Positions 30,055-39,523 are shown, numbered from the stretch's first letter. The stretch: DNA of 64,000 nt from JARBUG01 sp035628915 (GCA_035628915.1 DASPIW010000039.1:161113-225112); one strand, 5' to 3'. Numbers and translations: made by a program. Notes: generated from the letters alone by a model not told the origin.

Positions 30055-32342
30055 ACCGCTTGTTCCTTCGTCGCCGGTGGGCTGAGCACTGGCAGACGTA
30101 TCGGATCTACCCCCCCGTAGGCGGGGTACAGGCCCCGGATTCCCTGCAGGAACTGCTCACGGTCCTCTGGGGGCGTTCGCTCCGGTCCTGGTGGCGCCGA
30201 ATCCGGGAAGGGCAACCCTGGCTCGCCTACGAGGTATGGGCAGAGGCGGGCGGTATTCAGCACCTGTGGGGAAGCCCCGGCGCATTGGGTGCGTTCCTCC
30301 GGGACAGTCTGGCGGCGTACAGGCCTGGCGTGGTGGAATTGGCTAACCCTGTGCCTGTCACTCTGGCTGAGCATGTCGCAGGCGCTGTGCTTCGGATGAA
30401 GCGGCCAGCCTGCTACGCCCTGACTGATCGCCCGGTGGGAGCTGCCCTGGAACGGGCGCTCAGCAACCTACAGCCGACCGAGACCGCCTTGATTCAGTTC
30501 CTGCTCGTACCGAAGCATGATGCCGAGTGGCGCCACCAAGCGCACGAGGATTTTCGAAGGGCTGAGCTGGGTCACTCGGGGACTGTGAGCAACAGTAGCC
30601 TGGCGGAACGCCTATTCGACACCATCAACGATTCACTGCATGGGGCCATGGGAAGCGTGCCTCCTGCCCCTCAGAATCAGCCGGCCCGCATTGATGCCGT
30701 GGAACGGCGGCACCTGAAAGAGGCTCCGGCAAAGCTCCAGGATCACGCCTGGGAAGTCAATAGCCGGGTGGTGACATCCGCCCCGACCAAACCGCGTGCC
30801 CACTCGATATTGCAGAGCGTTCTGGCGCAGTGGCGTCTGCTCGATGGTGCGAACCAACTCGGACACCGGCAACTGGGGAAGTCTGCGAGCCTGCGGCTAT
30901 GGTCGGTGGTTCAGCAACGTAGCCCCTCCGGTATGGGCAGCACCTGGACATGCCGGGAACTCGCCTCGGTAGTGGATGTACCCGGACCACGGCCAGAGGA
31001 TCAGATCGGTCCGCGCAAGATCGAGTTGCGGCACCTGCCGCCTCCCGGGGACTTCAGTATCGGCTACGGGCTCTACCGGGGCCGCTGGGTTCCGGTGGAA
31101 TTGACGATGCAGGCAGCATTCCAGCACCTGTTACTTCAAGGGCTCACCGGCGCCGGCAAAGGCGTAATCCAACTACACATCTGCAACCACCTGGCGCAAA
31201 AGGGGTATGGGTTTGCGATGTTCTTTCCGCTGCGCCAGGATGCTGAAAAACTGCTGTCGGCCCTGCCTGAAGAGCGGCTGAAAGACCTGGTCTACATCGA
31301 GGTAGGGCACCCCCGCTGGGCGGCCCCCCTGAACCTGCTGGCCCACGACGGCATCTTTGAAGACATGGAACGGGCGGTCGAGGAGTGCCTCAACCTGTTC
31401 GTGAGGCTTTTCGGCGACGATGCCGTTCAGGAATGGTCCAAGGAGGGGCTCCGGGCGGCGTTCTGGGGCGCCGCGGTCAGCGGCGGACACCTGGGACACG
31501 CCTACCGGGTCTTCATGGACGAGCAGTACCGCCAACGGGTGGCGGCCCGAGTGCCAGTCGATGAGGTCCGGCTAGTACTGGCCAACATGAAAGGCGGCTC
31601 AGAAGTCGCCGCCCCCCGCAACAAGCTCTTTACGCTGCTAACCTCCTCCCCCATCGCCGCCATGATCAAGCAGCCCGGTCAGCTTGATTGGGCCCAGATC
31701 ATCCGGGAGAACCGGATCGTCGTGGTCAACCTCAACCAGGATCAGCGAAACGTCGGTAACCTCGCTGCGAACCTGGCCGCCAGCGGAATCCTGAACCAAC
31801 TCAGTCGGGCAGCCCGGTCCATTCCGCCAGCGGAACGGGCGAAGTTGAAAGGCTTCCTTGCCGTGTTCGACGAGTTCATGGTTGTGGCCGAGAACAACGA
31901 GAAGCAGTGGAAAGAGAACCTCACCCAGCTCCGACAGTTCAAGCTTGGTATCGGTGCGGCAGGCCAGTACCCGTCACAACTCCCGCCTTCCGTCTGGGAC
32001 GCCCTGGAGAAGTCTGCCCAGACCCGGATCATCCTCCGTGAGGAGGGCGACGGCGCAAAGACCTGTGCGAGGCTGCTTGGCGGAGGGGTTACCCCGGAAG
32101 ACCTGGCCCAACTCCCGGCTCTGGAGGGGTATAGCAACATCCTCCTCGCCGGCGACCCGCTGCCTGACGGCCGCATACCGCTGGCGCCGTCCGGGGTGTT
32201 CTCTTACCGGGCGCCGGAACTCCTGAAGCCGGTTCGAGACTGGCAGGAGGCGGCTGAACAGAGCATGGCCCGCTGGTGCCAGCCCCGGAAGGCGGCCACG
32301 GGCGGCGGGCAGACCGACGGCGTAAACCTCGACGTGGATTAG
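30051..32342 (+). CDS. Coupling-protein-like conjugation ATPase (second copy)
   Basis: The 763-residue protein has a basic N-terminal half without clear membrane helices and a TraD/TrwB-like ATPase in the C-terminal half. The P-loop at residues 364-371 reads GLTGAGKG, with Gly in place of the usual Ser or Thr. The Walker B-like strand is GFLAVFDEFMVVAENNEKQW, followed by LRQFKLGIGAAGQYPSQLPP and WDALEKSAQTRIILRE. The GTG at 30051 overlaps the previous stop. It probably feeds DNA to the mating channel; the nearby VirB4-like ATPase drives channel assembly. Confidence 0.8.
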   Translation: MNRLFLRRRWAEHWQTYRIYPPVGGVQAPDSLQELLTVLWGRSLRSWWRRIREGQPWLAYEVWAEAGGIQHLWGSPGALGAFLRDSLAAYRPGVVELANPVPVTLAEHVAGAVLRMKRPACYALTDRPVGAALERALSNLQPTETALIQFLLVPKHDAEWRHQAHEDFRRAELGHSGTVSNSSLAERLFDTINDSLHGAMGSVPPAPQNQPARIDAVERRHLKEAPAKLQDHAWEVNSRVVTSAPTKPRAHSILQSVLAQWRLLDGANQLGHRQLGKSASLRLWSVVQQRSPSGMGSTWTCRELASVVDVPGPRPEDQIGPRKIELRHLPPPGDFSIGYGLYRGRWVPVELTMQAAFQHLLLQGLTGAGKGVIQLHICNHLAQKGYGFAMFFPLRQDAEKLLSALPEERLKDLVYIEVGHPRWAAPLNLLAHDGIFEDMERAVEECLNLFVRLFGDDAVQEWSKEGLRAAFWGAAVSGGHLGHAYRVFMDEQYRQRVAARVPVDEVRLVLANMKGGSEVAAPRNKLFTLLTSSPIAAMIKQPGQLDWAQIIRENRIVVVNLNQDQRNVGNLAANLAASGILNQLSRAARSIPPAERAKLKGFLAVFDEFMVVAENNEKQWKENLTQLRQFKLGIGAAGQYPSQLPPSVWDALEKSAQTRIILREEGDGAKTCARLLGGGVTPEDLAQLPALEGYSNILLAGDPLPDGRIPLAPSGVFSYRAPELLKPVRDWQEAAEQSMARWCQPRKAATGGGQTDGVNLDVD

Positions 32343-32385
32343 CCTTCACCCAACAGACCCTTCGACCAACAGGAGGTAGATCAAG

Positions 32386-32613
32386 ATGTCGCCGCTTGAG
32401 ACCTTGATGAACGCAGGCGTCCGGCTTATCGGCCTCGCTGGCGCAGCGGTCTTCGCGTGGAAGGCCGTAGAGATGGTCATGAAAGAGCGCTACTCAATGG
32501 TCTGGTTAATCCTGATCGGCGCTTTCTTCTTCGCTGGCTTCCTCATCGGTGGCATAACGTTCTTCACCTGGCTGTATAAGGGCGTCTGCGCCCTGGCCGG
32601 GGGGTGCGCCTAA
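32386..32613 (+). CDS. Small two-helix membrane protein of the conjugation operon
   Basis: The 75-residue product has two membrane helices (about residues 10-28 and 40-62: GVRLIGLAGAAVFAWKAVEM and MVWLILIGAFFFAGFLIGGI). AGGAGG lies before the ATG. Small two-helix proteins at this position, before TcpE-like and VirB4-like genes, are common in Gram-positive conjugation operons and are often compared with VirB2/VirB3. It has no signal peptide cleavage site. Confidence 0.7.
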   Translation: MSPLETLMNAGVRLIGLAGAAVFAWKAVEMVMKERYSMVWLILIGAFFFAGFLIGGITFFTWLYKGVCALAGGCA

Positions 32614-32616
32614 CCA

Positions 32617-32997
32617 ATGGAAAACGACCGGCAGAGGTCAGTCCCGACCTTCATACGGGTATGGAAGTACCCTTGGTTGGTGCGAGGGATCGGGGAGATC
32701 ACATTCTGGCGGGCTATTCCTGGACGGGCGCTCGTCGCCGGCGGAGCTGCTGTGATTCTGGAGAGCCTGATCATCCCTCGGTTCGGGCTTCGCCTGGACC
32801 TGTTCTGGGGGGTAACTGTGTATGTCGGTCTGCCGGTCCTGATCGGATGGGGCGCCACCCTGGCGCCCCTTCGCGGAAAACGGCTGGATCGCTGGGTGCT
32901 CCACCAGGCGGCGTACCACTTGGGCCCCCGGCGCTTCGAGCGTTTTCGCAAGGTCGACGGCGCCCGTGTGTATGTGATTGGAGGTGATGAGCAGTGA
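32617..32997 (+). CDS. TcpE-like conjugation membrane protein
   Basis: The 126-residue protein starts with a short cytoplasmic segment, VWKYPWLVRGIGEITFWR, of the type seen in TcpE/PrgI proteins. Two membrane helices follow (about residues 38-56 and 62-84), then a cytoplasmic tail (HQAAYHLGPRRFERFRKVDG). It immediately precedes the VirB4-like ATPase and overlaps it by 4 bases, the usual position for TcpE or VirB3-like partners that anchor the ATPase. Confidence 0.72.
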   Translation: MENDRQRSVPTFIRVWKYPWLVRGIGEITFWRAIPGRALVAGGAAVILESLIIPRFGLRLDLFWGVTVYVGLPVLIGWGATLAPLRGKRLDRWVLHQAAYHLGPRRFERFRKVDGARVYVIGGDEQ

Positions 32998-35546
32998 CGG
33001 TGAAGCTTTGTCAGCCGGTCGATTTTGTGACAGGCAACATGCTAATCACGCCTAAGCGGGATGGCCCCCGGCAGTGCTGGGTCGGATACGAATTGCTTGG
33101 CACACACTACGACTTCCTGTCCGAAGATCGGGCTGCTGCGTACCATTCGGCCATTACCCGCCTGTTTCGCGAGCTAAGCGGTATCGCAGAGGCGCATCTG
33201 GCGATGGTGCCTGAGCAGATCGATGCGGCCGGCATCCAAGCTCAACTACTGCATCGGTTGGACGGGGATGCGGCCGAATACTGCCAACAGGTGGCAGACG
33301 CCCTCGCAGAGATGCAGGAATCGGAAGATGACATCTGCCGGTACCGGTTCCTCCTCTGGATTCGACTCCCCGCAAAGAAGGCGCTGACCTGGGCGGACTT
33401 ACGCGGTGTGAGGAAGACCTCCGACATCCGCCACCTGTTGGGCGGGGCCAGCGTGAGGGCGAGCATCTCAGAGGAGCACCTGGCCGAATGGGCTCGCCAG
33501 GAACGCAAGCTGCGAGACCTCCTGCAAAACTTCGGCGCATCGGTGGGGCTTGGCTTCCGGGCACTGTTCCGTCAGGAGTGCCTGTTGTTCAGTCGGGCGC
33601 CGCTTTGGCAAGGAATTGCCCCGCCGCCGATGCTAGACGACTGGGCACCAGACGCCACTGTGACCGGTGTAGCGCAGGGCAAGCCTGGCATTCAGCCGGA
33701 TGACCGGGCAATGCGGCGTATGTACAGCGGGCTCATCACGCACACAGACGAGGGGTACGTCCAGGTGACCCAATTCGTCGACGGCGCCCATCGCAGCGCC
33801 TACCAGGCCTTCCTTACGGTTGAGCAGTTTGCCCCTAATCCGCTGCCCATTCTGGGCAGCGAGTGGTCCTATGACCTCCAGCAGGTGGGGCCGGTATCGC
33901 TACACCTGCACTGGACGGTCAGGGGCTACGAACTGACGATGAGAGACCTGGAATCTCAGAAACGCAAGCAAGCCGACACAGCGGATCAGGAGCACACGCA
34001 CGGGGATGGCGAGAGCGCTGATACCGCCCGCAGCCGTGACGAGGCCGAGGAAATGGAGCTGTTTATCAAGGATACCCGCAGCCCCTCACTGATGTTGTCC
34101 GTGGTCATTGGCGTCTCAGCCCCGTCCCTGGAATTGCTTCAAGAGCGCATCAGAATGGCTACGGCGGTGTTCGACCGGGTCGACATCAGGCTAGTGCTCA
34201 ACGCCTCCGACCAGGTGAAGCATCTGTGGGAGACTTTTCCGGGTGCCTGCCGCCTCATCGATGACTACATCCACCGCCTGCTGCCCCCGGCACTTGCCAC
34301 CTGCATGTTTGGTGCGACAGACATGTTCATGGACCCCTCCGGCACGTTCTTCGCTGTTGACCCTAATGGGCGGCCCCTCTGGTTTGACTGGCTCAGGGCG
34401 CTGGCGAAGCTGGATGCGTCGGGTTCCATGGCCTTTGTGGGGCCGATGGGAAGCGGCAAGTCGACTGCTGCGAACTTCATCGCCTTCCTCTGCGCCCTCT
34501 TCGGGGCGAAGGTGCTGGCAATTGATTCGGCCAAGCCCGAACGCAGCCTGTGGCCTGAGAAACTGCCGTTCCTCGGGCCTTTCACCCGGGTAGTTACACT
34601 GAGCGCCCACGATAAGGACAGGGGCAAGCTAGATCCTTACGTCATCTTCAGCGACAAGGCCGAAGCAACCGTACACGCCATTTCCCAGGCCAGTTTCTTG
34701 ACGCAGACCGATTCGGGGGCGCCGGGTTATGACGTGTTGATGAAGGCCTTCCGAACCGTTCGGGACAACTGTGAACGGCCATGCATGCAAGCGGGGATTT
34801 CCGCCTTGGACCGGCTGGCCGCCGACAGCACGTACACCTATCGAGCCGAGGCGGCGAGACTAGCCGAACGGCTGCGCAACATGGCCACGATGGCGTACTC
34901 TAGCCTGCTCTTCGGAGACGGCACGAACGCCGGGATTGACATCACATGCCGTATTACGGTCCTGCAACTCGACCGCTTGCGCCGCCCCGCGGACAACAAG
35001 GCCGTGAAGGACTATGACCTGGAGGAGTATGTCAGCGCTGCCATTCTGAACGCAGTGGTTGCCTTCGCCAGTGCCTTCGCGACCCAGGATCGCAGGGTTC
35101 AGAAACTCATCGTGACCGACGAGGCTCGTTGGTTCCTGTCAAACTCCTACGGCAGGGACTTGATCGAGAAACAAACGCTGACGGGGCGGGCCATGGGCGC
35201 CCAGGTTCTGCTGATCGGCCAGAACGTCAGCCACCTTCCCCCTGACCTGCATCAGCACTTCACGCTTCGGTTTGCCTTTGGGGCTGACTTCGAGCGAGAG
35301 GCGATCAACAACCTGGAGTTCCTCGGGGTCGAGCCAACGCAGGCCAACATCGAGCGCGTGATGAGCCTGAACCCGAAGGAGTCCCAGGTACCGGATGAAG
35401 AGCATGATCGACCGAGGCCGGCCAAGGGACAATGCCTGATTCGTGATCTGACGGGTCGGGTAGGGCAGGCGCAGATCTGCCTTCTGTTTTCGGAGCTGGC
35501 CGAGGCATTCAAGACCACTTCTCTGGAGGAGCGAGTGTATGCCTAA
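32994..35546 (+). CDS. VirB4/ConE-like conjugation ATPase
   Basis: This 850-residue protein should be the main motor of the mating channel. Its C-terminal half holds the ATPase: Walker A GPMGSGKST near residue 485 (FVGPMGSGKSTAANFIAFL), Walker B in VQKLIVTDEARWFLSNSYGR near residue 705, then LIEKQTLTGRAMGAQVLLIG and QNVSHLPPDLHQHFTLRFAF. An acidic, low-complexity insert (about residues 320-355) separates it from an N-terminal VirB4-like domain. The GTG start follows GGAGG and overlaps the previous stop. Confidence 0.92.
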   Translation: MTVKLCQPVDFVTGNMLITPKRDGPRQCWVGYELLGTHYDFLSEDRAAAYHSAITRLFRELSGIAEAHLAMVPEQIDAAGIQAQLLHRLDGDAAEYCQQVADALAEMQESEDDICRYRFLLWIRLPAKKALTWADLRGVRKTSDIRHLLGGASVRASISEEHLAEWARQERKLRDLLQNFGASVGLGFRALFRQECLLFSRAPLWQGIAPPPMLDDWAPDATVTGVAQGKPGIQPDDRAMRRMYSGLITHTDEGYVQVTQFVDGAHRSAYQAFLTVEQFAPNPLPILGSEWSYDLQQVGPVSLHLHWTVRGYELTMRDLESQKRKQADTADQEHTHGDGESADTARSRDEAEEMELFIKDTRSPSLMLSVVIGVSAPSLELLQERIRMATAVFDRVDIRLVLNASDQVKHLWETFPGACRLIDDYIHRLLPPALATCMFGATDMFMDPSGTFFAVDPNGRPLWFDWLRALAKLDASGSMAFVGPMGSGKSTAANFIAFLCALFGAKVLAIDSAKPERSLWPEKLPFLGPFTRVVTLSAHDKDRGKLDPYVIFSDKAEATVHAISQASFLTQTDSGAPGYDVLMKAFRTVRDNCERPCMQAGISALDRLAADSTYTYRAEAARLAERLRNMATMAYSSLLFGDGTNAGIDITCRITVLQLDRLRRPADNKAVKDYDLEEYVSAAILNAVVAFASAFATQDRRVQKLIVTDEARWFLSNSYGRDLIEKQTLTGRAMGAQVLLIGQNVSHLPPDLHQHFTLRFAFGADFEREAINNLEFLGVEPTQANIERVMSLNPKESQVPDEEHDRPRPAKGQCLIRDLTGRVGQAQICLLFSELAEAFKTTSLEERVYA

Positions 35547-35961
35547 GTGTCTTTGGGCTGCCGTGGTCGTGGCTGCCGTCCTGGTAGCAGGCTGCGGCGG
35601 CAATGCCAGCAAGAACCAGGCGAAGCAGGCGGAAAAGGTCGCCGTAGAGTTCTACCGGAACTGGTACCTCGACGGCGACATCGGGCGGGCGTGGGATCTG
35701 GGCGCCCCGGGCTTCTGGACACACACCGATCGTGACGAGTTCGTTGCGTACAAGACGAGACAGCGGGCAGACATCAACCTCAAGTTACTGCCCGTCGATA
35801 CGGAATTGAGGGTGCAGGCATTTGACCGGGCCGGTGACTACCTGTTTCTGATAGCCGACCGGCAGGAGCGGCATCTCATCTGGGTCACAAAGGTGTCGGA
35901 CGGGTCATGGAAGGTCCGCCGAGTCCTCGATTACCGAGAGGGGATGGATATCCCGTGGTAA
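35539..35961 (+). CDS. Conjugation-operon lipoprotein
   Basis: The 140-residue precursor has a lipoprotein signal (LWAAVVVAAVLVAGCGG; Cys at residue 19). The mature part, of the NTF2-like type, includes KVAVEFYRNWYLDGDIGRAW and HLIWVTKVSDGSWKVRRVLD. In Gram-positive systems an NTF2-fold membrane-attached protein (VirB8/TcpC-like) stands near VirB4 and VirB6, and this could fill that place, but the match is weak. It overlaps the genes on both sides. Confidence 0.72.
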   Translation: MPKCLWAAVVVAAVLVAGCGGNASKNQAKQAEKVAVEFYRNWYLDGDIGRAWDLGAPGFWTHTDRDEFVAYKTRQRADINLKLLPVDTELRVQAFDRAGDYLFLIADRQERHLIWVTKVSDGSWKVRRVLDYREGMDIPW

Positions 35962-37622
35962 GGCGAGTTCTTGTGGCTTTGCTCCTGGTGGTCACGGTCT
36001 TCGCAGCGGCGCCCGTGCGGGCAGAAGTAGGTATTGCTGATCAAATCCTGATCGAGAGCCAGGACCTGCGGGCGGGGCCGGCGGCGAACGCCGACCGGCC
36101 CCTGGTGCTTCAGTATCCGCCCGAGTCCCTCCACTTCTACAGCGAAGGGGCCTCCTGGTACGAACCCAGAAAAGCCTTCAAGAACGGAATGAATCAGGTA
36201 CTCGAGGCTTTCTTCCAGTTCATGGCGACGCTGGTCACCCTTGTGATCAAGACCGTGGACATCGCCTGGAATCTGAACCTTGCCAAATGGTTTGGCAGCA
36301 TCATTGACGCAGTCGTAGGACGCTACACCAACCTCGTCTGGTCGTTTGCAGGCGTCCTGTTTACCATCACTGCAGCTTGGGTGCTGGTCCAGGTGGCAAA
36401 GGGGCAACTAAGCCGCATCATGGGTCACGTGGCTGTTCTGGTGCTCGTCCTGGTGCTGGTCATAGGTACCCGTGGAGGAGTCTCGAAGTCGATCGCCCTG
36501 GTGGAGGACGCTGGCACGGAGGTGGCCGCCAAGCTCCTTGCAGGTGGGACAGCGACAGACACAGCTCAGCAGACAACGGTCACGAGCATGACCGACGCGG
36601 TCTACAAGCAGCTGATCCTGGAGCCCTGGGCGAGGGCCAATTTCTCCACTGTCGAGGTCGCCTCAGAGAAGTACGCCGTCAACGGGATTCCTGGTGGCAA
36701 GTACTTGGGGCTGACTGAAGACGCGGCACAATCCGCTTTCAAGGATGACGACGGCGATAAGAACCCGGATCTATCCCCCTGGTACGACGACGGTGCGCTC
36801 GGACGGCGCCTGGGGGTAGTCCTGGACTCGTTTTTGGCGCTCTTCCTGTTCATGCCGATCCTGTTCCTGCTGGCCGCCGTAGTGTTGGGGTTCAAGGCTT
36901 TTACGGTGTTCTTTGCTATGGGGATTCCGGTCGCCCTATTCATGGCGGCGATGCCTTGGTCCCGTGGGCTGGGGTTCCTGCGGTCGTATGCTGTATGGAC
37001 TTGTATCTCGGCAATCGTGAAGGTGGCCTGCAGCTTCGTCTTGGCGCTGTACATCGCCTTCCTGAACGGGATGATCGATTCTGCACATACGATTCCGGGC
37101 GGCTGGCTCACGGTGACGCTGATCATGGGCGCCATGGCCTTTACTACGTACCTCGTTTTCGTCTGGCCGTTCCGCCGGAACCGGGCCGTCGTTACCGGAC
37201 TTCGGGCGCGCTCCCCGATGCCGAGAGCGGCACAACGCATGGCGAACGATGGAACCCATACGCGACGCCGGCAGGTGCGCGACATGAATGTGCGTTGGGC
37301 GGAGACAAAGACTGGGCGGCGCTTGCAGGTCTTGCGGCCGGGCCAGCAGCCGGTCAGGGCCAGCAAGACCCCCTCCAAACCGAAGGCAAGTGGCGGTAGG
37401 TATCAGCCGCGCAGCAGCGAAAGCGGCGGGCACTTCGCCAGCCAGACGGGTTCACGTCGCCGCTGGATGCTTGAGCAATACCTCCACTCCCGCTATCGCT
37501 ATGGTAAGAATCCCGGGAAAAGCTTCATGCCAGATTACCCCGCTATTGACCTGATGCGTGAGGCAAAACGGGTTGTCCGAGCCCTGGCGAAAGCCGCTGA
37601 AAACCTGGGGGGACGGCGATGA
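35955..37622 (+). CDS. VirB6/TcpH-like polytopic mating-channel protein
   Basis: The 555-residue protein starts with a signal peptide (RVLVALLLVVTVFAAAPVRA). An extracytoplasmic segment follows and then at least six membrane helices, including FAGVLFTITAAWVLVQVAKG, VAVLVLVLVLVIGT, FLALFLFMPILFLLAAVVLG and ISAIVKVACSFVLALYIAFL. The C-terminal 130 residues are strongly basic and probably cytoplasmic. The layout fits VirB6/TrbL/TcpH scaffold proteins. I chose the GTG at 35955, which overlaps the lipoprotein's end. Confidence 0.78.
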   Translation: MVRRVLVALLLVVTVFAAAPVRAEVGIADQILIESQDLRAGPAANADRPLVLQYPPESLHFYSEGASWYEPRKAFKNGMNQVLEAFFQFMATLVTLVIKTVDIAWNLNLAKWFGSIIDAVVGRYTNLVWSFAGVLFTITAAWVLVQVAKGQLSRIMGHVAVLVLVLVLVIGTRGGVSKSIALVEDAGTEVAAKLLAGGTATDTAQQTTVTSMTDAVYKQLILEPWARANFSTVEVASEKYAVNGIPGGKYLGLTEDAAQSAFKDDDGDKNPDLSPWYDDGALGRRLGVVLDSFLALFLFMPILFLLAAVVLGFKAFTVFFAMGIPVALFMAAMPWSRGLGFLRSYAVWTCISAIVKVACSFVLALYIAFLNGMIDSAHTIPGGWLTVTLIMGAMAFTTYLVFVWPFRRNRAVVTGLRARSPMPRAAQRMANDGTHTRRRQVRDMNVRWAETKTGRRLQVLRPGQQPVRASKTPSKPKASGGRYQPRSSESGGHFASQTGSRRRWMLEQYLHSRYRYGKNPGKSFMPDYPAIDLMREAKRVVRALAKAAENLGGRR

Positions 37623-38170
37623 AGCTCCTGATTCGCCTGGGATGCCTTGGGGTAATCGGGCTGTTTGCTTCCTTCTTGGCCGTGGTGATGGCGGTTGCCA
37701 CCACCTTCGCGGGGCAGGGGGCTGGCTCGCCGGCGCCCGCCGTTGGTGGCCTCCTCTGGCCAACGCATGGCAGAATCACCGATGGGTTTGGGATCCGGGT
37801 AAATCCCTTTCCCCCACACAACGAAGAGGGGCACTGGGGAGTAGATATCGCCGCTGAAGCCGGTACTCCCGTGTTGGCCGCCACCGCCGGGGAGATCCTC
37901 AGCACCGCATGGGCCGGTGGGTACGGCAACTTGGTCATTCTGCTGGGTCCGGGCCGGTTGGTCACGTACTACGGTCACCTATCAGGCTTTGCCGTCAAGC
38001 GGGGGCAGACTGTGGCCCGGGGTCAGGTCATCGGTTTTGTGGGCAGCACGGGGCGAAGCACGGCACCTCATCTACACCTGGAGGTGCGCCCTTATGGCCG
38101 CAACCCCGTGGACCCACTGCTGTATCTGGGCAACCCGCAGGTGGGTCCCCACACGGAAAGTGCTCCTTGA
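37619..38170 (+). CDS. Membrane-anchored M23 (LytM) peptidoglycan peptidase
   Basis: The 183-residue protein has an N-terminal membrane helix (about residues 8-30) and an M23 endopeptidase domain. The zinc ligands are seen in NEEGHWGVDIAAEAGTPV (H72, D76) and APHLHLEVRPYG (His 151 and 153), with YYGHLSGFAVKRGQTVARGQ between. In conjugation such enzymes open the cell wall locally so the channel can be built. It overlaps the VirB6-like gene by 4 bases and is the last gene before a strong terminator. Confidence 0.92.
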   Translation: MKLLIRLGCLGVIGLFASFLAVVMAVATTFAGQGAGSPAPAVGGLLWPTHGRITDGFGIRVNPFPPHNEEGHWGVDIAAEAGTPVLAATAGEILSTAWAGGYGNLVILLGPGRLVTYYGHLSGFAVKRGQTVARGQVIGFVGSTGRSTAPHLHLEVRPYGRNPVDPLLYLGNPQVGPHTESAP

Positions 38171-38210
38171 TGGCTCGGCGTCGAACTGTATCATCACTTC
38201 ACCAACTCAC

Positions 38211-38248
38211 GCAACAACAGGTCACCGCTTTCGGTGTCCTGTTGTTGC
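38211..38248 (+). terminator. Terminator of the conjugation operon
   Basis: GCAACAACAGG and CCTGTTGTTGC form an 11-bp stem, extended by CACCG and CGGTG around a CTTT loop. TTTC follows. It marks the end of the operon that starts near 28065. Confidence 0.8.
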
Positions 38249-38265
38249 TTTCAAGTACCAGAGTA

Positions 38266-38295
38266 TTTCCGCTCCTATACAGGAAACGGTATAAT
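38266..38295 (+). promoter_or_regulatory. Probable promoter of the HExxH-protein gene
   Basis: A perfect -10 box, TATAAT, lies at 38290-38295. The -35 region is poor (TTTCCG near 38266-38271, 18 bases upstream). Transcription would start about 55 bases before the ATG at 38359. Confidence 0.45.
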
Positions 38296-38358
38296 GTAAG
38301 AAGCATTGAAACAATCCCAACGCGGCAGACTTCGATCGGGGTCTTGGAGGAACTGACG

Positions 38359-39381
38359 ATGACATTAACCGTATCCATTGAGTCCGAAAGCCTGTCTTCG
38401 GACGCTCGCAGCGTTTTTGCCCAGGATGCTGAGTGGGCGTTTCAGGCTTACACCGCGCTCTGCACCAAGTTCGATTTGCCGATGGCCAACGTTCATATGG
38501 TATTGACGGACGACTTGGAGGGCGCTGTGCGACTCAGGACCGGGAGTACATCGTATAAAGCGGAACGAGGCCCTGTCCGGGTTACCGCAAAGTGTCTTTA
38601 TGGCCGCTGCGGGACAGAACTTCAGAATCTGAACGTGATTGTCGACTCCTGGCCGTGGGAACAACCCCAGGATCCATCTGATCGATTGCGTGCTCTGACA
38701 GTGGTTAACCATGAGCTAATGCACCCCGTGCTGGATGAATTGTGGGTGGACGCCGGCATTCCAAAAGATACCGGAGAATCTCAGGACCTCGGCCGAACAC
38801 TTTCGGACGAGTACTGGGCGGACATGTTGGCGCTTGCGTGTCTGGAGGCACTCAAGGTTTCAGTCACCATCTCCACAGCCGATGGTGCGAGTAGCCAAAT
38901 TCCCCTTGCGCTGCTCCTTGTGGCCGGCCATATGGATGCTTTGGAGCTTTTTCTGAGGGACTCCCACCCGCATTGGCCTGACACCGTTCAAGCCTATCGT
39001 GAGTGGTCAATTGACCTTGACACCATGCGGCAACGTCTGGCCTCGTCGTTCGGCGAATGTGCAATTCTTCTGGCCCATACGCAGGCTTACTTAGATGCGG
39101 CACATGAGAACCCGTCCAATCGAAGTAGCGTCTTCAGCACGGAAAACTTGGCGTGCCTCCCCGCTGCACAGCTTTACGTGGCGGAACCATGGCAAGCACT
39201 GTGGGAATGCATTCAATCCGCCCCGCTGAGCCAAGGCAGAGAGAAATTGAGGGAGTACCATGATCAACTGTCAGCAACTGCCGATAGCTTTTTTCGGCAA
39301 ATCTGGCGATCCCTCGGTGTAGAGATTACGCCTTTGCCAGAGGGAGGAGCATATTTCCACGTTGGTGAGCCGAAGCGATGA
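38359..39381 (+). CDS. Putative zinc metalloprotease-like protein (HExxH)
   Basis: The 340-residue cytoplasmic-looking protein carries HELMH at residues 118-122 (in ALTVVNHELMHPVLDELW) and DEYWADMLALA about 30 residues later. This resembles the H-E-x-x-H ... E-x-x-A-x-x-[LF]-A pattern of ImmA/IrrE-type zinc proteases. Sequence outside these motifs is not recognised. TTGGAGG lies 8 bases before the ATG. It has its own promoter after the conjugation terminator, and an Mrr-like nuclease gene follows. It might cut the element's repressor, as ImmA does, or act in defence; both are inferences. Confidence 0.55.
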   Translation: MTLTVSIESESLSSDARSVFAQDAEWAFQAYTALCTKFDLPMANVHMVLTDDLEGAVRLRTGSTSYKAERGPVRVTAKCLYGRCGTELQNLNVIVDSWPWEQPQDPSDRLRALTVVNHELMHPVLDELWVDAGIPKDTGESQDLGRTLSDEYWADMLALACLEALKVSVTISTADGASSQIPLALLLVAGHMDALELFLRDSHPHWPDTVQAYREWSIDLDTMRQRLASSFGECAILLAHTQAYLDAAHENPSNRSSVFSTENLACLPAAQLYVAEPWQALWECIQSAPLSQGREKLREYHDQLSATADSFFRQIWRSLGVEITPLPEGGAYFHVGEPKR

Positions 39382-39498
39382 CGAACCAAGACCCTTGTGC
39401 GGTTTGATGGCCCACGGCAACGATATGTCAGCCCAGAGCGACAAACGGGCAAGCAGCGTTGCCGCTAGGGGATTGCGATGGTCGAAACCTGAGGACAC

Positions 39499-39513
39499 GT
39501 ATAGCCACGGAGG
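39499..39513. repeat. Exact 15-base copy of the CACGGAGG repeat
   Basis: GTATAGCCACGGAGG is identical to 1562-1576 in the flagellar operon. Here its GGAGG stands 10 bases before an ATG and serves as the ribosome-binding site of the nuclease gene. Confidence 0.6.
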
Positions 39514-39523
39514 CCATTCAACT

